From assembly GCA_010645155.1 (NCBI GenBank), contig JAAGOF010000257.1, forward strand, positions 649,579-713,578: 64,000 nucleotides of DNA, read 5' to 3'. How positions within the stretch are numbered: the first letter of the stretch is position 1; each line of letters starts with the position of its first letter. A program made the translations under genes and the position numbers. This DNA is from Tigriopus japonicus (taxonomy: Eukaryota; Arthropoda; Copepoda; Harpacticoida; Harpacticidae). A model generated the notes under the pieces. The model searched no databases. It saw only the letters and a program-made list of their open reading frames with translations, and was not told the DNA's origin. Below are positions 59,211 through 64,000 of the stretch, one piece after another.

Positions 59211-60564
59211 TTCAAGCCGAGCTGGGAGGAAAAGCTGAAGAAAGCTTGAGCATGCAAAAAACGGGACCAAGCTATTGGATGACGTATGATGTGATATTAT
59301 CAATATTATTTTTATTTTTATTCATATTATCTTTATTAATTATTATTTTTTATCACTACGTCTCGAAAAGTGTTATTATGATTGCTCTGAATGTGCAGTG
59401 TACTTGGGAAGTATGATCTATTTTTTAGACCTTGGAATGAGTAAATACAATGACACTTGCTCATTTTGCCTGTACTCGTTTGATAATTGATTTCGTTTAC
59501 TCATTGTCGTTAGTCAACTCTCGATGCTTGGAAAACCTTATCATCCGGTGTTTCAGAGGAGTGACTCAATCCAACGTGGCCAATAGTTCCCCTCCTCATC
59601 TCGGTTGTCGAATACTTGAGATAAAATGAGATCCGCGTACTGATTTAACATTTCAATCTTTGAGTTTGTATATTGATCAGCTTTTCTCATTTTCCGCATA
59701 GACTAGTCGAGCCGCCTGAGTAGCGGGGTCTGGACTAATATCGATCCAAATTCCATTTCTCTTACCAAAGACCTGATCATGACTGATTATCAGTAAATAC
59801 ATCAGTATTGCGCATCTTGGCTAAACAAATGCACCTCCCCCTTACATAACACATCCATAACTATTTCATAAGTAGGTAAACATTTTCAGAGCATTTGTCC
59901 TTGAACTGGAATTCATCTGGGTTGGCTATATTGTATGATTCACTCGCGGCTCTCACGAGATTTCCAGCTTTATTGCACACTCGAACGATCAAAGGAATGT
60001 GGCTGAACCGGTCATTTTGATGACTCGTCCGTCGTCTCTTGTGCCTTCTCGATTGAACCTAAAGGTATCTCTCAGAAATTGGGAAGCGAATACGCGAGTG
60101 TCAGAACGTTTACGTACAAGATCCGAGTCAGTTGCTACATGCCACTCAGACTAGCCAATCCGTGTAACCAGTTCAAAACCACTTCAAACCACTCTCCCGA
60201 GCACGAATCAATGGCCCTCCTACGAACAAACTACAGAATATGCTCTCAGAGGCAGCACAATTTAAAGGTGCAAGTTGAATAATTCAATGCCATGAAGAGT
60301 TAAATCCGTCAGATGTGGTGGTTCCAGTGGCGAGAGAGTCAAACTTTAAAGTCCAACAACATCAGGAGTATTCTCCTCCTCCTTCTTCACATTTGCCTTC
60401 CTTGATCCCTTGATCCATCCATCCACGATCACGATCTGCTCGGTACGGGAAATGCAGCGCAAAGACGGCCAATGCCAGCACTCGTTTTCTCGTGTTCCCC
60501 GTTGTCTTGCGCGCTATTGATTTCTTCGACTGTATCCATGTACTAGGACGATTCATGCTCTCAA
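59211..60564. other. Spacer between the tandem SPTLC2 copies
   Basis: Holds the 3' UTR of copy 2, which includes an ATT-rich stretch at 59300-59350, and the upstream region of copy 3. No other gene is recognised. Confidence 0.5.
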
Positions 60565-60570
60565 TATAAA
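60565..60570 (+). promoter_or_regulatory. Candidate TATA box for SPTLC2 copy 3
   Basis: TATAAA in the context TCAATATAAAATGCC, 236 bp upstream of the start codon. Transcription would begin near 60595. Prediction from sequence only. Confidence 0.4.
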
Positions 60571-60697
60571 ATGCCTTGCCAGATCACACTGGTCTATTAC
60601 ATACTACTAGACGAAGAACAAGAAGAACATTTACGCGAGTAGTTGCTCGACAAGATTAACGTTCCGAGAGTTTTGTGAACAATTTCCAAGCAGGTGC

Positions 60698-60739
60698 ATG
60701 ATATTCGACCACTATCAGAGAACGTTATCTCTGACATGA
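60698..60739 (+). promoter_or_regulatory. Upstream ORF 1 of SPTLC2 copy 3 leader
   Basis: ATG-initiated frame of 13 codons (MIFDHYQRTLSLT) and stop. Its TGA overlaps the ATG of the next upstream ORF in an ATGA. Confidence 0.5.
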
Positions 60740-60804
60740 TAGGGACACACGTCAACTACTTCTTGCCTTGGGAACAGAAGCGAAGGGGTTCGCCAGAGAC
60801 ATGA
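60736..60804 (+). promoter_or_regulatory. Upstream ORF 2 of SPTLC2 copy 3 leader
   Basis: 22 codons from ATG at 60736. Its TGA (60802-60804) overlaps the main start codon (60801-60803) as ATGA. Such overlaps usually reduce initiation at the main start or couple it to termination. Confidence 0.5.
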
Positions 60805-62441
60805 TTCTCACCCAGATTTGGACCAATGGAGACCAATTTCTCAAGTCCTCATTGCCAAATAGCACAACCACACCATCGAAACCATCGTCAGCCCCTAAAG
60901 TAAAAGAAAAACCAGCAGGATCTGAACCTGGAGCCAACGCTCCACCATCCCAGAGTGTCTCGAGTCCAGACAAGATGAAGAGGATTCATGTGGAGGAGTT
61001 TCCCGAACCGTCCTTGTTTCTGGCTGTGGCAGGGTACGTGTCCTACTGTTTCTTGATCGTGGTGGGCTACATCCGCGAATTCATTTGGGGAATTGGTCCG
61101 GTTGAACATGTGACTAGGACCCAAAGGGAGCGGGACCGTGATCAATACACACCACTTTATGCCAGCTTTGAGAGCTTTTACACCCGAAACGTCTACCGAA
61201 GGCTCAAAGACACGTTCGGCATACCCATCTGTTCCGTACCAGGCGCCCAGGTCGAACTCATGAATCGGAGCTCTCCAGACCATTTCTGGACCATGAAACT
61301 GGAGCCGAACAGCCGAAAGGTATGCGTGAACATGGCCAGCTACAACTATTTGGGCTTCGCCGAGAACAGAGGACCTTGTACCGACACTGCCATTCAGGAA
61401 ATTCGCCAGGGTGGTCTGAATGGCGCTAGTCCTGCGTCAGATTTAGGTGGACGCACGCAGGTGTACCAAGACCTCGAGAGAGAGCTCGCCACCTTCCTCA
61501 AGGTCGAGGCGGCCATGACCTTTGGCATGGGATTTGCTACCAATAGCCTCAATCTGTCGGCCCTGGTCGGAAAAGGTTGCCTCGTGTTGAGTGACGAGAA
61601 AAACCACGCCTCTCTAATTCTGGGTTTGCGCCTCTCTCGCGCCACCGTCAAAGTATTCAAACACAATAATGTAGACAATTTGGAGAAGATCCTCCGCAAA
61701 TCCATCATTTGCGGACATCCTCGGACTCGAAGGCCTTTTAAGAAGATACTCATCGTGGTGGAAGGGGTGTACTCCATGGAAGGGTCCATAGTTAAACTGC
61801 CAGAAATTGTTGCCTTGAAACAAAAATATGGCGCCTACCTCTATTTGGACGAGGCCCATTCGATTGGAGCCCTTGGAGCGAATGGCAGGGGAGTGGTAGA
61901 CTACTATAACATGAATCACAAAGACATTGACGTACTCATGGGCACGTTTAGTAAAAGTTTTGGCGGAAATGGCGGCTACATTGCTGGCTCCAAGAAGCTG
62001 ATCCAACATCTTCGCGCGAAATCCGCCAACTCCATGTACTGCATGCCTTTATCGCCTCCGGTGGCGGCCCAAGTACTCACTGCCATGCGTCAGATAATCA
62101 ATCCCGAAGTGGGTCAACGGCGATTGGCCAATCTTCGAGAAAACACGAACTATTTTCGGACCGAGCTCAAAAAGTCCGGGTTCACGGTTTACGGCCACCA
62201 AGATAGTCCTGTGGTGCCGCTGATGATCTTTCTCCCGGCCAAGTTGCGAGCTGTGGTCAATGGTCTTTTGGCCGAGGGCGTGGCCACCGTGGGCGTGGGA
62301 TTTCCCGCCACGCCCATCACCGAAGAGCGCGTTCGCTTTTGTATCTCCTCAGGCCACACGAGGGCTATGCTCGATCAAACCCTAAAGGCCATCCGGAAAT
62401 TGGGCAAAGAGCTCAGACTTACTCATAAAATTCAATCATGA
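60801..62441 (+). CDS. Serine palmitoyltransferase subunit 2-like, copy 3 (divergent)
   Basis: Alpha-oxoamine synthase of the SPTLC2 type. Intronless, 546 residues from the first in-frame ATG (MILTQIWTNGDQFL); upstream codons are open but contain no ATG. The Pro/Ser-rich N-terminus lacks similarity to copies 1 and 2. A membrane segment (about 73-95, GYVSYCFLIVVGYIREFIW) is followed by NMASYNYLGFA, SDEKNHASL, LYLDEAHSIGALG and GTFSKSFGGNGGYIAG with Schiff-base Lys385. The motif that reads (S/T)xRxELG..xHxxLE in copies 1 and 2 is SPASDLGGRTQVYQDLE here: the Arg and His are lost and one residue is added (61418-61477). The Lys, Asp and both His of the PLP site remain, so it may be active with changed substrate preference, or a regulatory pseudo-subunit. 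Confidence 0.85.
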   Translation: MILTQIWTNGDQFLKSSLPNSTTTPSKPSSAPKVKEKPAGSEPGANAPPSQSVSSPDKMKRIHVEEFPEPSLFLAVAGYVSYCFLIVVGYIREFIWGIGPVEHVTRTQRERDRDQYTPLYASFESFYTRNVYRRLKDTFGIPICSVPGAQVELMNRSSPDHFWTMKLEPNSRKVCVNMASYNYLGFAENRGPCTDTAIQEIRQGGLNGASPASDLGGRTQVYQDLERELATFLKVEAAMTFGMGFATNSLNLSALVGKGCLVLSDEKNHASLILGLRLSRATVKVFKHNNVDNLEKILRKSIICGHPRTRRPFKKILIVVEGVYSMEGSIVKLPEIVALKQKYGAYLYLDEAHSIGALGANGRGVVDYYNMNHKDIDVLMGTFSKSFGGNGGYIAGSKKLIQHLRAKSANSMYCMPLSPPVAAQVLTAMRQIINPEVGQRRLANLRENTNYFRTELKKSGFTVYGHQDSPVVPLMIFLPAKLRAVVNGLLAEGVATVGVGFPATPITEERVRFCISSGHTRAMLDQTLKAIRKLGKELRLTHKIQS

Positions 62442-62958
62442 TAATAGCATTTTATGGCGTTTCTGTTGTATTTCGTTTCAAGTTTAGCAATTTAAAACAG
62501 CCAACAAGGTAATAACAAGGCATTAAAGAGATATCTGGTCTGATCTTGATTAATAAAATGTAAACATTAGGATGGGGGGGGATAAAGAGGAGATAATAAG
62601 AATGTTGCCATGGAAGAAGTCCCAGATGATCGTGAGCTCGCCGCCTCAAGAAAAACATGTCAAGAGGAGAGGAACATTTCTCATTCCTTGAACACTCTGT
62701 GATGAAGGGAAGGGTGGAACAACATGTTCAACGCTAAATAAGTAGTAAATTGTGGCAGAGAAGTGAAGAGGAGCAGAGTAGGAAAAAACGATTCAGCTAT
62801 CACAGTTCAGTTCATCCTTGTATAAAAACTTAAGCAGGTTGTTCGAGTGTGATTCAGGGAGTTAAAATTAGGTGCAACGAACGATGAGCACAATTACAAA
62901 GTCAATGATTTTAACATCCAATCGACTGCCTTGCAATCAGGAGAATGGCTCGATCCCG
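62442..62958. other. Convergent 3' flanks of SPTLC2 copy 3 and the CPD-like gene
   Basis: AATAAA at 62552-62557 is the likely polyadenylation signal of SPTLC2 copy 3. No gene is seen in the remainder. Confidence 0.5.
62552..62557 (+). terminator. SPTLC2 copy 3 polyadenylation signal
   Basis: AATAAA 111 bases after the stop codon in an AT-rich context. Confidence 0.6.
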
Positions 62959-64000
62959 CTAATGATTAGCCATCCCATTAGTGCCATTATTTTTGGTATA
63001 GCGGGCACTCAAAAGTGCATCATCTTCTTCACTGCTGGATGTGGGCAAGTCTTGGTATACTTTGCCGTTCTTTGGCTTTCTTACGCTATACGGCTTCGTC
63101 ATGCCTTCACTGAGGAATTCAATCTCCTCTTCTTCATCATCATCGTCTTCCACATCGTCATGAAAGAGGTTGCGCTCATCTCTGGCCAGTAAAGAAAACC
63201 CGTTGTAACTTTGGCGACGGGTTTTTCTTATCCGCTGACGATAGCAGCAATAGTAGATCAAACCCAGAGCTCCAAAACAAACCAAGGTGACGAGAATGAA
63301 GATCAGAAGCCCGGGCAAGTGATCTTGGCCAGCTGGCAAGGCAAATAACACGTCCGTGATGGACTCAGGGATGACCGTGACCACTTTGATCATGTCGTTG
63401 TGTCCAGACACCTTGACCGTGACCGTGTACTGACCTGCTGGAAGAATGTGCCACCACTGCCCATAGTCCCACACCGGAAACACTTCTTGGGTCTCCTTGA
63501 TTTGGACCGAGGCCGTTTGCGAGGCTGTCCAGTTGTCGATCTGGACATGAATGCCTTCAATGGAAGACAGGAGATTGATCAGACTGATATGATGACGAAA
63601 CCAGAGCCGTGAGACTTCGCTCTCGGATTTGTCGGCGGCCTCACAACACATTCCAACTCCAATGGCCATCTCGAGAGTGCCTTTCGCGGCCCAATTGTAA
63701 TTGAGCATATTAGACGGACTGGTATTGATCGTGATGCCAGGATTACTTCCCGTTTTCATTGAACATGGCGAAATGTAATCCGACCTGAGCTGATCAATGT
63801 ATGTCTTGGCGAGAACTTGAGCTAACCTGGAAAAAAAAAAAAACATCCTCTCTTTACGTCATGTTTCAGAATCACGCCCAATAACCAAATTAATGGGATT
63901 AATTATGATTTGATAGAATCCAAGGAAAGTGGCTCACCTGGCTGTCTTTGGGTTAGAAACCTTGGGGAGCTCGATATCATTGGAATTGCCTTTGAACAAG
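62959..64000 (-). CDS. CPD: Membrane-anchored M14 metallocarboxypeptidase, carboxypeptidase D-like (3' part only)
   Basis: Partial: complement(62959..63826, 63938..>64000); the 5' part lies beyond the window. The intron is GT-AG and the join keeps frame (AR-LAQVLAKTY). The visible part begins in the second half of a peptidase domain. RLAQVLAKTYIDQ and a NYNWAAKGTLEMAIG...CCEA segment, with the Glu at the catalytic position, match the family's NYxxGxxxExTLELSCC region. Then comes the transthyretin-like domain (HILPAGQYTVTVKVSGHND), one transmembrane helix (LPGLLIFILVTLVCFGALGL) and a cytoplasmic tail of about 95 residues. The tail has an acidic cluster and SSSEEDDALL, an ExxxLL sorting signal with CK2-type serines. 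This fits a trans-Golgi/endosome cycling protease that trims C-terminal Arg/Lys. Whether earlier tandem peptidase domains exist cannot be seen. The zinc ligands are outside the window. Confidence 0.75.

Noticed and set aside
60768..60800. Earlier start for SPTLC2 copy 3
   Set aside because: The frame is open but the codon is TTG; the first ATG in frame is at 60801.

Overview
This is an animal nuclear genome window. Genes carry GT-AG introns, lie in AT-rich intergenic DNA and are surrounded by small transposable-element remnants. The proteins are typical of metazoans (an Abl tyrosine kinase with a C-terminal actin-binding domain, CEP135, BRD8, POLE3, ALG6, SPTLC2, a carboxypeptidase D-like protein). 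Protein style, compact introns and the prag01-like mitochondrial protein point to an arthropod, most likely a crustacean such as a copepod; that last step is inference.

Layout. 1-9 kb: intergenic DNA with a rearranged mariner fold-back element and small MITEs. 9.06-15.83 kb (minus): complete Abl gene in six coding exons. 16-21 kb: gene-poor, repeat-rich DNA. 21.1-23.4 kb (plus): POLE3 in three exons, with a dead non-LTR retrotransposon piece in its second intron. 23.5-23.9 kb (minus): a small secreted protein that converges on POLE3. 25.2-34.7 kb (plus): BRD8 in two coding exons. Its 6.4-kb intron holds an intronless serine palmitoyltransferase subunit 2 gene on the opposite strand. 35.4-39.4 kb (minus): CEP135 in eight coding exons. 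39.65-41.2 kb (minus): ALG6, immediately upstream of CEP135. 45.6-47.3 kb (plus): a small mitochondrial inner-membrane protein. 47.3-57.5 kb: a transposon graveyard with a three-layer nested insertion, a tRNA-derived SINE and a recurring 0.25-kb MITE. 57.5-62.4 kb (plus): two more intronless SPTLC2-like genes in tandem. 62.96 kb to the end (minus): the 3' part of a membrane-anchored M14 carboxypeptidase (CPD-like), cut by the window edge.

Functional themes. Most genes are single-copy housekeeping genes that do not form a pathway. The exception is the SPTLC2 set: three divergent intronless copies of the catalytic subunit that starts sphingolipid synthesis lie within 33 kb. The third copy has changes in a conserved active-site-region motif, and two upstream ORFs are chained to its start codon. 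Exon joins were made by eye from GT-AG sites, reading-frame phase and remembered family sequence. No alignment or search was run.
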